A stretch of DNA of 64,000 nucleotides from Cordylochernes scorpioides (GCA_030710605.1 CP092865.1:136107500-136171499); one strand, 5' to 3'. Shown: positions 1 through 10,880, counted from the stretch's first letter. The notes: a model not told the origin generated them from the letters alone. Made by a program: numbers and translations.

Positions 1-70
1 AGAATTTATTTATTTTTATTCAATATTTTAATACTAAATATTTCCTAAAATATATATTATATTATAAAAA

Positions 71-1892
71 ATGGCTAGTACTTCTGAGGGGAATCAGAGT
101 GAATCCGACATGGATTGCGATGAAATAATTTGTGATTTATCCGATACTTCTGATACCGAAATTTATAGTTATCATGACACAGACTCTGAACAGAATTCAG
201 AGGCGGATGAAGAATTACCAAATGATGATTCTGAATTTTATTTTGGAAAGGATGGTGTCACAAAATGGAAAAAGACAATGTGGCAGAAAACCCAGATTCG
301 TACAAGAAGTGTAAATATAATTTCTCAATTGCCAGGGCCTAAATCTGAAGCAAAATCGATAGAATCTGAATCGGATGCATTTACAAAAATAATTGATAAT
401 GATATGGTACAAAAAATTGTAGATTGTACGAATGCTTATATAAGCAATATCAAAGAACATTTCTCTAGAGAAAGAGATGCCAAATTAACTACTGTAACAG
501 AAATCCTAGCTTTATTTGGACTTTTGATAATGTCAGGTGTCAAAAGAGCTGCTCATTTAACTTATAAATAGCTATGGGCGGTGGATGGCTCAGGAGTAGA
601 AATTGTGAGAGCAATTAAGTCACAAGAACCTTTTTTTATTTCTTCTACGTTGCCTGAGATTTGATGATATTACAACAAGGAAAGAACGAAAAAAGCTGGA
701 CAAACTTGCTCCAATTAGACAATTTGTAGAAGCCTTTGTATATAACTGTAAAAAGCTCTATACTCCAGGTGAATATAATACAATTGATGAGAAGCTCATT
801 CCATTTCGTGGCAGGTGTGGCTTTAGACAGTATATGCCCAACAAACCTGCAAAATATGGGCTCAAAATTTATACCATTAGTGATGCAAGAACATTTTATA
901 CCTTTAATTTTAAATATATTGTGGAAAACAACCCGATGGTCCATATAAAAAAAAGTAATTCACCCGATGATATCGTAAAAAGATTGATCACTCCAATATC
1001 TGGGAGACAAGCCGAAACATAACAACAGACAATTGGAACACTAGTTATAAATTATCCCAAGATCTTCTTACAGAACATAAACTCACTTTAGTTGGCACTT
1101 TGAAAAAAAAAAATAAAAAGGAAATCCCTAAAATATTTCTGCCCAATAGGAATAGACCAAAATATAATAGTATATTTGGCTTCATTCAGAATACCACCCT
1201 TGTATCTTATGTCCCAAAAAAGAGCAAGGCTGTTCTATTGCTCTCAACAATGCACTCAACTCCCACAATTGACGAAGAAAATTGATTCAAATTAAAACCT
1301 GAAATTGTAACATTTTATAATTTGACTAAAGGCGGGGTTGACATGGTGAACCAAATGTGTGGAACTTATTCTGTTGGCCGTCGAACCAACAGATGGCCTC
1401 TATGCCTATTTTTCGACCTACTAAATGTTGTTGTTGTTGTTGTTGTCGTGTCCATCGACTACATCTACTAAATGTTGCAGGCATAAATTCAGAAATAATT
1501 TTCAAGTCTTTAAATATAAATTCACCTCGAGTTCCAAGAAGAATCTTTTTGAAAAATATTTCCCAACAATTATTCCAGGATCATTTAAAAATTCGATCCC
1601 AATTGAAAAACTTGCCAAGAAGTATCCATGACCTGATAATATTGTATTGCAAGAAAGCTGAAAGTCCAGAGGTAAGTTATATATATTTCATAAAATTATT
1701 TAAAATGATAAAATATTAATAATCTTTTGTTTACAACAGATCGAAATGAGTGTAGAGTCAGAACCTAAGAAGCGAAAACGGTGCTATGTTTGCCCAAGTA
1801 CCAAAGGTAGTATGTCACAAATTATTTGCTACAAATGCAGGAGACACATATGTCAACGTCATTCTTCGAATATTTGCAAAGATTGCGAATAA
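71..1892 (+). pseudogene. piggyBac-type transposase (DDE_Tnp_1_7), broken
   Basis: The ATG at 71 opens an acidic N-terminus rich in D, E and S (about 60 residues), as usual in piggyBac transposases. The DDD catalytic core follows in pieces. IDEKLIPFRGRC near 785-820 holds the first Asp, TTDNWNTS near 1024-1050 the second, and GGVDMVNQM near 1333-1360 the third. In that last motif a usual second Asp is Asn. A short intron (GTAAGT...CAG, 1672-1739) precedes a C-terminal Cys/His zinc-binding tail (CYVC...CYKC...C..C) ending at 1892. An in-frame TAG at 569-571, later frameshifts, a TGA near 1283 and a (GTT)n-containing insertion at 1431-1479 make it non-functional. The family excises and reinserts DNA at TTAA. 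Confidence 0.9.
1672..1739 (+). other. Short spliceosomal-type intron in piggyBac transposase
   Basis: GTAAGT directly follows the codons for ...AESPE. The segment ends in TTTACAACAG, after which the frame for the Cys-rich tail opens with IEMSVE. At 68 bp it is a typical small invertebrate intron. Without its removal the reading frame runs into stops. Splicing is inferred from the frame and the consensus sites only. Confidence 0.65.
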
Positions 1893-2171
1893 TATCCGTC
1901 TGCAACTTTTAATAGTAGCCTATTTGTAAAACTATGTCAAACATTCATTGTTTTTACTATAGTCATTGTTTCAATAAAAATAAATGAATATAAAAATATT
2001 TTTTGCCTTAATTCACACATGTGTCATAAACCACACACAATTACGAATATAATGCAGCCTAATTTTCAATCCAAATATTAAAATTTAACATATATTTCGG
2101 TTTTTTAAAAGTGAGACCTGGATCTCAACGCGAGTACTTACGTAACAAATATAGGCGCGAGTAATTAAGGG

Positions 2172-2175
2172 TTAA
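2172..2175. other. TTAA target site at piggyBac right end
   Basis: TTAA borders the 3' terminal repeat. Read on the minus strand, it creates a TAA stop directly after a zinc-finger linker (HIRTHTN-stop). Confidence 0.75.
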
Positions 2176-2702
2176 TTAGTGTGAGTTCTAATATGTTTCC
2201 GTAAGGTGTTAGAGCTTATTGCTCTGTACTCACAGTGTGGACAAAGGTGGGGCTTCTCACCAGTGTGGGTTCCAATATGTGTTTTTAAGGTACTAGATTT
2301 ATTTGTCCTATAATCACAATGGGGACAAAGCTGGGGCTTCTCACCAGTGTGGGTTCTAATATGTGTTTTTAAGTTACTAGATTGATTTGTCCTATAATCA
2401 CAATGGGGACAAAGCTGGGGCTACTCACCAGTGTGGGTTCTAATATGTCTTTTTAAGTTACTAGATTGATTTGTCCTATAATCACAATGGGGACAAAGCT
2501 GGGGCTTCTCACCAGTGTGGGTTCTAATATGTATTTTTAAGGCATCTGAGGAATTTGTCCTATAATCACAATGGGGACAAAGCTGGGGCTTCTCACCAGT
2601 GTGGGTTCTAATGTCTTTTTAAGGCACCTGAGTAATTTGTCCTATGAACACAATGGGGACAAAGGTGGGGTTTTTCACTAGAGTGTTTATGCTGGCGTGC
2701 TA
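2176..2702 (-). pseudogene. C2H2 zinc-finger array, truncated by piggyBac
   Basis: Minus-strand translation gives six tandem C2H2 fingers with an 84-bp period and the unit CPHCDYRTNxSxxLKxHIRTHTGEKP. The conserved TGEKP linkers mark a Kruppel-like DNA-binding protein. The fingers are very alike, which suggests recent tandem expansion. Defects are a TAG stop in one linker (2421-2423), a 2-bp deletion after the first finger (near 2612), and an abrupt end at the TTAA of the piggyBac element. The upstream part (from about 2700 rightward) has an open stretch to 2918 in a different frame and no recognisable domain. Host gene remnant or pseudogene; which gene it was cannot be told. Confidence 0.85.
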
Positions 2703-3299
2703 TTAAACTTTTCATGTATTTTGTTCAGATTTTAAAGAATGAACAGGTATAATTTTTTTCTCCTGTGTGGTTGTGAGAAAAATGCTTGATGTATTTGGGT
2801 TGATACAAGTGAGCAGTTTTACATTCAACTGGTACATTATTTCTCCTTCAGTAGTGCCCAGAATATTTGGCCTGCTCTCAGAGGATATGCTGGATGTATT
2901 CACTGAGATATGCTGCACCAGACTTTGACCATTAGTGAGGAATTATTTCAAGTTGTATAATAAAAATAATTGAAAATCAGGTTTCATGAGGTCAATATAC
3001 TTTTGATGTGATCATAGTTTGATTAAAAAAAGCCAACCTGTATACCATGGTTTCGGGTTTGACCCTATTATATTGGTACATGAATAACATCATAAAAATA
3101 AAAAAGACACATTCCTTGACTGCTCACAGTATTTTTGATGACACAGCACCATCTGTGTGATTGTAAACAAATAATTTCAATATGCTATTTAAAGTGCTCA
3201 TGCGAGCCGTCAGGGTATGCCTTTTTTTTTAACAGTAGAACAACCTCCATGAGAGGATACTCCCGCTAGAGATCACTGATGTAAATGGACTTAGAGTTA
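2703..3299. other. No recognised gene
   Basis: A minus-strand open stretch (2712-2918) lies directly upstream of the zinc fingers and could be their N-terminal part after a frameshift, but it has no domain I recognise. The rest is AT-rich sequence ending in a T-run near 3220-3230 after GGGTATGCC, which resembles the ends of the MITE arms at 4260 and 57190. Confidence 0.5.
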
Positions 3300-3381
3300 C
3301 GCAGACGTATAAAAATAATTAAATTGTGTATATATTTATTTATTAGGTTTTGACTAGGACTAGAGAGTAAACACTTTCTGT
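3300..3381 (+). repeat. 82-bp direct repeat, left copy
   Basis: It starts CGCAGACGTATAAAAATAAT and ends AACACTTTCTGT. It is repeated at 3690-3771 with a single visible difference (TTATTAGG versus TTATTGGG). The two copies bracket a retrotransposon RT/RNase H fragment. Confidence 0.9.
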
Positions 3382-3689
3382 GTCATTTAGTGTTCTCGAA
3401 ACAAAAGTAATTGGTTTCTCAATGCCGTTAACAATATTGGAAATATATCCTCCTATACCATAGTTTGATGCATCACAAGTAACATAAAGAGGTAAATCTT
3501 GCGAATAATGCATCAAACAAGTTTTTGTATTAATCTAATTTTTACATTTTTCGAAAGCCTGATCATGTTATTTTTTCCAATTCCAATTATAACTTCTTTT
3601 CAATAAAGAGAATAAAGGATGTGCATGTATGAATAAATTTTTAACGAATTTACTGTAAAATGACAACATGCCCAAGAAAGATTTCAATT
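3382..3689 (-). pseudogene. Ty3/gypsy RT-RNase H fragment
   Basis: Minus-strand translation recovers the RT thumb/connection region (LKSFLGMLSFYSKFVKNL) followed by the start of the RNase H fold (VTCDASNYGIGGYISN, then EKPITFVSRTL). These are diagnostic of Ty3/gypsy polymerase. It has internal stops and covers only about 100 codons. There is no LTR, gag or integrase nearby, so it is an isolated insert between two 82-bp direct repeats. Confidence 0.8.
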
Positions 3690-3771
3690 CGCAGACGTAT
3701 AAAAATAATTAAATTGTGTATATATTTATTTATTGGGTTTTGACTAGGACTAGAGAGTAAACACTTTCTGT
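3690..3771 (+). repeat. 82-bp direct repeat, right copy
   Basis: Nearly identical to 3300-3381. Together they look like a long duplication flanking the polymerase fragment. Confidence 0.9.
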
Positions 3772-4349
3772 CGAGAGATATGTAAATTTTGATTGTTTAA
3801 TTTTTGGATTAAATTTATTTTGTTGAATTGCTTTATGTAAATATTTTTAAAGAAGGTAAATAAACTTTTTTTTTAATAAGTTCTGATTATTTTTATTTTG
3901 TTTAAAATAAATGTGTTTATACTATTTCTAATAAATTAAGAAAAAACAAAATAACAGTCACCTCTCTACAAAGTACAGTTTTCATTAGCAAAATTATCCT
4001 TTACACTATTTAGCAACTCTCCGGTAAGAGGACACCTCTCCCTAAAGGACACTTGGCTCTGCAAATAGGTGTTGTTTACAGGGAGGTTCTAATGTATCTT
4101 GGATAATGAACCTTTCCTATTTGATTTTTTATTTTCTCACCTATATATATATATATATATATATACAAATATCACGGAGAAAGCTAAATAAACGTTTAGT
4201 TTATTTTTGCTCCACTAGATGGCGCTCTGCCATTTAAAAAAGCACATGTGCTCGTGGTCAGGAGATGCCTTTTTTATTTTTAATATCAACACCTGACCCA
4301 CTTATCTTTTATTTTTTCTATTGTTTTTTTCATATATATATATATATAT
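3772..4349. other. AT-rich spacer with TA microsatellites and a MITE arm
   Basis: No coding sequence is recognised. It contains (TA)n at about 4142-4167 and 4332-4349. The segment from about 4205 to 4280 (AGATGGCGCTC ... GGAGATGCCTTTTTT) resembles one arm of the palindromic MITE at 56972-57206. Confidence 0.6.
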
Positions 4350-5456
4350 ATTAGATAATAAAAGGCATATTTTGGATTTTATAAAATATTTATTTTGCCA
4401 ATATTTCGGCCGGCTGAACGCCAACCTTTATCGAGGCATTACATTTTTGTATAAACAATCTCAGCGCCGCATAGTGTTATAATATCACAGTTGAAATCAA
4501 TTAAAATACAGAGTAGGTGGGAGAAAATTGTGCATGAAAAAAATATATATATTATAAAAAATGCAATCAAAAATGTAAAATATCTTAAAATATAAAAGTT
4601 CTATCTTATATTTAAAAAATTGTAAAAAGTATTTAAAAATAATTCATTAATAACTCATAAAGAGATAAATGTAAAAATATATGTATATATTAAAACATTT
4701 GAAAATAAATTTAAAATGATTTAAATAATAAACTGTAAGAACCCCTTATAAAAGTTTTTAAAAATGTGGGTATTTAAAAAAATTCATTTCAAAATTTAGG
4801 AGATCGATTTATAAATAAGTAAAAAATATTTTATAAAAATGCATTAAAATGGAAGTTAAAACAATTTAGGATGAATAAATGAGAAAATAAATAATAATAA
4901 TAATAAATTTATTTTCTCATTTATTCATCCTAAATTGTTTTAACTTCCATTTTAATGCATTTTTATAAAATATTTTTTACTTATTTATAAATCGATCTCC
5001 TAAATTTTGAAATGAATTTTTTTAAATACCCACATTTTTAAAAACTTTTATAAGGGGTTCTTACAGTTTATTATTTAAATCATTTTAAATTTATTTTCAA
5101 ATGTTTTAATATATACATATATTTTTACATTTATCTCTTTATGAGTTATTAATGAATTATTTTTAAATACTTTTTACAATTTTTTAAATATAAGATAGAA
5201 CTTTTTCCTTTTATATTTTAAGATATTTTATATTTTTGATTGCATTTTTTATAATATATATATTTTTTTCATGCACAAATTTCTCCCACCTACTCTGTAT
5301 TTTAATTGATTTCAACTGTGATATTATAACACTATGCGGCGCTGAGATTGTTTATACAAAAATGTAATGCCTCGATAAAGGTTGGCGTTCAGCCGGCCGA
5401 AATATTGGCAAAATAAATATTTTATAAAATCCAAAATATGCCTTTTATTATCTAAT
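4350..5456. repeat. Large near-perfect palindrome, 0.54-kb arms
   Basis: The arms are about 4350-4893 and 4908-5456. The right arm is the reverse complement of the left with only a few differences, around an AAT-rich centre of about 15 bp. The outer ends read ATTAGATAATAAAAGGC. Near both outer ends lies a GC-rich stem (GGTTGGC...GCCGGCC) followed by GAAA, which resembles the 3' structured signature of Penelope-like retroelements. No coding capacity. It may be a foldback element or a head-to-head pair of the same non-autonomous repeat. Confidence 0.85.
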
Positions 5457-6287
5457 GAATTAAATATGGATTGCTCTATTTTCAAAATATATATATATAT
5501 GGTAACTAGGACACATACAAAATAATAACATTTCATTACTGTAACAAATATATCCCGAAAAATCCCACAATATACAATAAAAAAACCCTAAATAGAACCC
5601 AGGATATAGCAAACCTTCCCTTATAACAACATACGGTAATCCCCAATTCCATTCCATTAAAAATACCATTGTTATAAAAATATTTTGATCAAAATAACGA
5701 ACTACCCTATAACTAACCTAATTTTAGGTTTCAAACAAAATAATCAATCTAATTTAAAAACTAGGCTACTGATAAACTTAAATTTGTAATCAAGAGAATC
5801 TGTAAAATAAAAAAAAAATTGAGCATGTTTCAGTTCACAGAAAGCGATTTTAAAACAACATATTTAGCGGTATTGTTTGCTTACATTTACATTCATTTTT
5901 CCTGCATGTTATATACGTTTTTATATATTATACTTTGTATTAAATAACTCTTTGCATTCATCAAATTTGAAATAGAAAAAAGGCAAATGGTTTACAAAAT
6001 GAAGGGGAAAAAAGCAAAGAAAGGTGTTCTAAAAAAATAAAAAGCTATTAATAGAAAAAATCCATTATCAAAGCTTTTCAAAGAGAAACAACAAAGGCAA
6101 ATTTTCAGAACATGTTAAAATAAGAAAATGCAACTTATCTACTAGAAATAAATTTTGTTTAAAATATTAAAAATTGCTACAAAGAGGAATCAACCCCAAT
6201 ATTTGCTATGATGGTATGTGTTAGCATGCGCGTTTAGAAGAGTTTAATATCTAGCTAGTTTAACCTTGGCTAAAAATAATATCATCA
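5457..6287. other. No gene recognised
   Basis: AT-rich sequence with a short TA run near 5488-5500. No homology-bearing frame was seen. Confidence 0.5.
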
Positions 6288-6427
6288 AATATTATCTCTA
6301 CAGACCTTACTGCAATGATAAAAGTTATTGAATGAGAGGGCTTAGCTGAACTGACTCACCACTGATGAGCCAAACCCTCTCATTCAATAACTTTTATCTT
6401 TGCAGTAAGGTCTGTAGAGACAATATT
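6288..6427. repeat. Hairpin element, 53-bp arms, loop with CTGATGAG
   Basis: The left arm (6288-6340) and right arm (6375-6427) are reverse complements apart from one or two bases. The 34-nt loop contains CTCACCACTGATGAGCC. The same words, together with TTACTGCRATGA and a GGGAGGG/CCCTCCC-like stem, occur in each unit of the multimeric element at 50948-51924, so this looks like a short relative of it. Confidence 0.8.
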
Positions 6428-6449
6428 TATTGGTTTTATTAAAAAAGAA

Positions 6450-6668
6450 AATAATTGCCAGTAAATATAAACCGTTTGGTTTACGACCACTACGACCCGG
6501 GTTCGATCCCCGCAATGGGGCTCTGGCACATTTGTAAGTGCAAAGTCGAACTGCTTTCACATGTGTAGACATGTGGTGCGCTTACAGTAAAAAAAGCAGT
6601 CGCTAACTACCCACCATGATTATCATGGCCTGTACCACGTGTACTAGGGATAAGCAAAAAAAAAAAAG
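6450..6668 (+). mobile_element. tRNA-derived SINE-like repeat
   Basis: A pol III B-box-like GGTTCGATCCC (6500-6510) lies in a T-arm-like context (CCCGGGTTCGATCCC). It is followed by about 150 bp of unrelated body and a terminal A-run (6657-6668). The A box is not convincing, so the head is either degenerate or truncated. Confidence 0.5.
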
Positions 6669-7645
6669 TGTTATGCATTTTATCGATAGATGGCAATTAA
6701 TTTATATTTGAAAAATATATATATATTTTTTTTTATTCCATCAAAGATGGTTATCTTAGAGCCTGCAGAGGTTTGAAAAACAGGTTCAAAACAAAATCTT
6801 GACTTCAGAAAATAAATAGAAACTGGAAATGGAAGAAAAATCCTAAAGGGAAATGTTTCAAGAATGCTTTCAAAGTTATTGAAGACATTTCTTCAAGTAA
6901 ACTTTGTATTATATTAAAGGATAAAGTTGTTTTTAAATATATATATATATATATAAAATTTAAGTTTCTTAATGTATAATTAATAAAGCTCACTTAGGAG
7001 TTTTCTCTTGATTTTTAAATTAGACATAGAGGTACATGTATGCTAATGATAAGAAAAACCTATCATCAAATGACTTCTTTCAATATTCATCATTAAGTTA
7101 AGGAAATGGGTCAATTTAGAGAAATGAAACAAAATGACTTTTATTAAGAGGCAGCCTTTTCCAGTGTGTATAGCTGTTCTTTAATTATACAATATAAAAT
7201 TTTGAGAAGTGAAATCAAACAGACCATGGCTATAGTTAACCAAAAGTACACTCCCATTGGGGTTCATTATAGAAGGGTTTTACTGTGTTTATTTGAGGAT
7301 GTGGTCTTGTTACATTATGTGTTTCTAATCTATATAACCCAAATTATATAAATTCATAAATGTGTATAAAGAAAAAAAAAATTCAAAAAAAAAATTATAT
7401 TCAAATTAATTTATATGATAAATTTGATATAGGGTAGTTCATGTTAACATTTCAAACCCAGCTGTAGTGAACAAGGAAGTGAGCAATAACCCTGGTAATT
7501 TTTATAAGAGTTTTTGATTTATAAAAATTCCCATTTTAACTTGTTCAAGAAAAGTTAGGTTAGCAGATTCAATTGTCAATATTTGTATACATCATAGCAT
7601 TAGAGAGGTAATGATAAGGCATAATTTGGATTATAAATTATAAAC
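6669..7645. other. No gene recognised
   Basis: AT-rich sequence with (TA)n near 6937-6955 and poly-A stretches. Short open frames lack any recognisable motif. Confidence 0.5.
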
Positions 7646-7757
7646 ACAAGGTAATATGAACAAATCCAAATAAAGTGTGTGACATTTCGGTAACAACGCT
7701 GTTACCGAAACGTCACACTATTTATTTATTTATTTGGATTTGGTCTTATTACCTTGT
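7646..7757. repeat. 112-bp palindrome ending ACAAGGTAAT
   Basis: The arms fold around AACAACGCTGTT. The centre carries GTTACCGAAACGTCACAC, a stem followed by CCGAAACG as in Penelope-like 3' ends. The outer sequence (ATTATAAACACAAGGTAAT) recurs near 58665-58690, so this is a dispersed repeat family. Confidence 0.8.
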
Positions 7758-7817
7758 ATTAGAGAGGTAAGTTTATAAAATATAGCTTATATTATAAATA
7801 CATTTAACATTTTAGGT

Positions 7818-8122
7818 GTTACCATCAAAACACAATGCCTGCAGGAATGGAAATCTAATGCTGCACATGACTGGTACAGAGCAGGAGGGACAAGCACCAA
7901 TTCTGTCCTCCCAAGAGAACAAGAGTCTTTGATTTCCAGACTTAAGCCTGGTCATCTATGAACAATGACTTTCCAGAAGGGTTGCAAGGTTTTCCCACAT
8001 GTACTAAGTGCAATTCTCAACCTGCAACCCCAAAACACATTATTGACTCACCATTGATGAGCTCTACTTATTCCCAGCAGACACCATCAAAAGTCTCAAG
8101 CTTTATAAGTTTGATACTCTAA
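7818..8122 (+). pseudogene. Non-LTR retrotransposon C-terminal remnant
   Basis: The frame reads CLQEWKSNAAHDWYRAGG ... SRLKPGHL, then a TGA, then FQKGCKVFP. After a one-base shift it continues TCTKCNSQPATPKHIID. This is the C-terminal pattern (WxxxxxHxWY ... GHL ... FPxCxKC ... PxHI) that I recall after the RNase H region of LINE-type polyproteins common in arachnid genomes. It has one stop and one frameshift, and there is no upstream RT here. Family assignment is from memory. Confidence 0.65.
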
Positions 8123-8240
8123 TATGATTGAGTGGAGATAAGAAAATAGAATAAGTGGTGTAAGGTGTCAGAATTAAATTTACCTATATATCTCAAAGCT
8201 CTATTATAATTGTTTGATTTAGCGCTATTTTTTATATACA

Positions 8241-8543
8241 TGTCGTAAAAAAAGACGTATTCTAGGTACGTTACCAATTCATTCATGCAGTCGTGGATTG
8301 AAATGAATGATAACTTTTATTTTCCAAAATTGTATTTATTTTTTTGATTTGATTATATTTCTAAGACAAACAGTTTGCATACATTCAATTTAAAATGATA
8401 TTATCTGAGTATAAACAAAAGGAAAACATATGGTTGTACTCCTTTTGTTAAGGATTTTAAAAATTAACTCTGTGTTTGGTTCTATGATTATTTGAAATAG
8501 AATTATATTAATGAATAATAAAAATCATATTTTTATTATGTCA
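8241..8543 (-). repeat. 3' LTR of Ty3/gypsy element G
   Basis: It matches 38711-39022 over its whole length. Reading the minus strand, it starts TGACATAATAAAA and ends TTACGACA. TACA borders it on the outer side. Confidence 0.9.
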
Positions 8544-8556
8544 TTTCTTCCCTCCA
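8544..8556 (-). promoter_or_regulatory. Polypurine tract of element G
   Basis: On the minus strand GGAGGGAAGAAA directly precedes the 3' LTR, where plus-strand DNA synthesis is primed. This fixes the element's orientation and identifies 8241-8543 as the 3' LTR. Confidence 0.8.
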
Positions 8557-9432
8557 AGGATAAAAATAAGGGAGTAATTTTCAAAGTAAAAAAAAAAGTA
8601 TCATTATTATTTACATAGATTATCAATTAAGATGGAGGATACCAATTGAAACTATATCAATAATGCTCTTTATTTCTTCTACATATTCCTATTGGTACCT
8701 TTGGTTTTGATAGTAGCTGAAAATTATCCAATCTTATTTGAATTTATAGGTGTCTCCTTCCTATAATTCATAAGGGGATTTACCTCATGAATTGAGTAGG
8801 CCTTCTCGGGGCTCTGAAGATTCAAAAGGTACTTTGCCACGTGCCAAAAAATATATATATTGTAACGTAGAAATCAAGCCTTAGAAATATCCTAAGATGT
8901 AAAAGTATTTATTGATGACGTCACAGCGACGAGTCGACAATTATTAACAGGTCAGCCCCAAAACTATTTACCGCTAGAGAATCTTAAGCAAGCAAGCAAA
9001 GAAATATTTTAAAGATGATTTCACAAATACAGATTAATATATATTTTTTTAATCTGTTGAATATATTTTCATTGAATAATATTAAATTAAATAATAAAAT
9101 ATTTCTTCGGCACAATATTTTTGAAAATCACAAATTTATCTCTCATAATGACAAATTGGTATCCAACATCTTGTTTCACATTTATTTGATTTGATCAGAA
9201 TAAAAACATAAAATAATGGGTTATTTACTTCCACATAATAAAAAATATTTACACATGAAGTTTTATTATTTACATTTAAAAAAAAAAGAATGTTCGAATA
9301 TGAAATGTTCCATATAAAATTTGTGAGGGAAAAATATATAGAATCATATGAGTGAATTTCTCAACAAATAAAATCAAAATGTAAAATATTTACAACAATT
9401 GAAAAGAAAAGTGTCAAGGTATATCTAATATA
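8557..9432 (-). other. 3' non-coding part of element G
   Basis: This is the part of G cut off from its pol gene by element A. AT-rich, with no recognisable envelope or other frame. Confidence 0.6.
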
Positions 9433-10862
9433 TGTTGCGTTCCCGGTTTGGATAGATGAAAAGGGAGGATACACGATGTGACTTATTAAAGTTTCCTTAC
9501 TTAAGTATATATATATATAGCAATTTAGGCCAACAACCCCATGTATATAACCCGCAGCAAGACCTTAATGTTGTATAATAGAAGCACAGCTGTCAATGAT
9601 ACACTATCGACATATGTCTTTACATCATCACATGTAATGCAATTTGTGCAAACAGGATAAATAAAGAAAAAAAAACGGGGGAAACTCTGTAATTGATCAA
9701 GAGTTTGAGTTAAAGCAGGGATCGAGCATATAATATTGTCAGGACAAAGGTCTAAAGATGGAATAACGCACTGAAACACATAAAAGTACAAACATTACTA
9801 AAACCTGACAGATAGATATCCTCAAAGTAGCCCTGATAAAGTCGTAATTTGCGAAATTAAGGTGTGGGGGGTAGTACCATAAAGCAAAAAGGAATGAAAT
9901 ATGTATGAGAGGAAACAAGAAAATTTCTCTAGATATTTATTTAGATAAACTAAAATTTGGGAACGTGTCTATACTGACGAGATATGCTATTTACATAGTA
10001 AAATTTAGATAGAGGTGACCTGAAGTTACTTTATAGCCCTTTAGGGCCCATGCGAAATCTAGGTTGGCTACTACACAAAAAAAAGGGGGGGGGGCGCTAA
10101 GTCATAATGACAAATGGTTTACCTTTTCTCGAAAGTGCCGGCAAAGGTCTGGTCTCCCGTCTGAAAACTGTCCTCTCACTGAGCGACTCCGATCCAATCT
10201 GCCTTTTGGCAAAGAAACCTTCTTTTATTCATGTCTCTCTCCGTTTTCATTCGCTGAAAGAAACACCAATCAAAATGGCCAACGGCTCCAGTATACAGTT
10301 TCATAGACGCCCCAGGCCTCTCCCATCAAAATAGAACATATAGGATTACCAAAACAAAAAAAATCTAAAGAGAGAAACAGCTACGGCACTAGTGTAAGAT
10401 TTCAGACTCCAGGCCCCCCTTCCACATGGATTGAAATACTATCCTCCCTTTTTCTCGGGACGGTATATATATCGCCCCCCGTCTTGGCTAAAAATCGACC
10501 CAGGCCCCTTTTACCTGGACTGTAATGTGATGCTTCCTTTTTTTCGGGAAGGATATTTATAAGGCTAGTCTTTTAGAAATCTTCCTTCTCCATTTTTTTT
10601 TTCTGATCACCTCTACCTAAATTTTTGATGAGGGGAATATATGTACATAGGAAACAACAGTTTCCAGCTCGGATGTCTCTGGATGTCTTCTTCTCCACCA
10701 GGCATCAGCTTTCGGCATGGAAGTCTGGTGTCACCAAGTGTCTAAGTTTCTGGGCAAAAAAATGGTCTGTAACTCTATGTGGGAGGGAAGCCATGTATCC
10801 ATTTGATTTGATTATACATACGCCTTCTGTTGGGGTATGGTTACAAAAAACGTGCCCCAACA
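9433..10862 (-). repeat. 3' LTR of element A
   Basis: 1430 bp, TG...CA. On the minus strand it starts TGTTGGGGCACG and ends GGGAACGCAACA. Just inside its start, TGTTGGGG is repeated inverted as CCCCAACA. It matches 34357-35789 with only scattered substitutions and homopolymer changes. Confidence 0.9.
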
Positions 10863-10880
10863 ATCCTCCCCCTGCCAAGT
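10863..10880 (-). promoter_or_regulatory. Polypurine tract of element A
   Basis: On the minus strand GGCAGGGGGAGGAT immediately precedes the LTR start. The same tract precedes the 3' LTR of element B at 32196. Confidence 0.8.

Larger units (their letters stand above)
1..2171 (+). mobile_element. piggyBac DNA transposon, 5' end outside window
   Basis: The right end is visible. On the minus strand the TTAA at 2172-2175 is followed by CCCTTAATTACTCGCGCC, which fits a piggyBac terminal repeat next to its obligate TTAA target. The left terminal repeat is not in the window, so the element starts upstream of base 1. It carries one broken transposase. The right TTAA lies inside a C2H2 zinc-finger coding array on the other strand, so the insertion appears to have cut that gene. 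Confidence 0.8.

Noticed and set aside
10064-10334. Overlapping plus-strand frames in the giant-element LTR, also at 34989-35262
   Set aside because: They lie inside an LTR, antisense to the element, and overlap each other in different frames. No domain.
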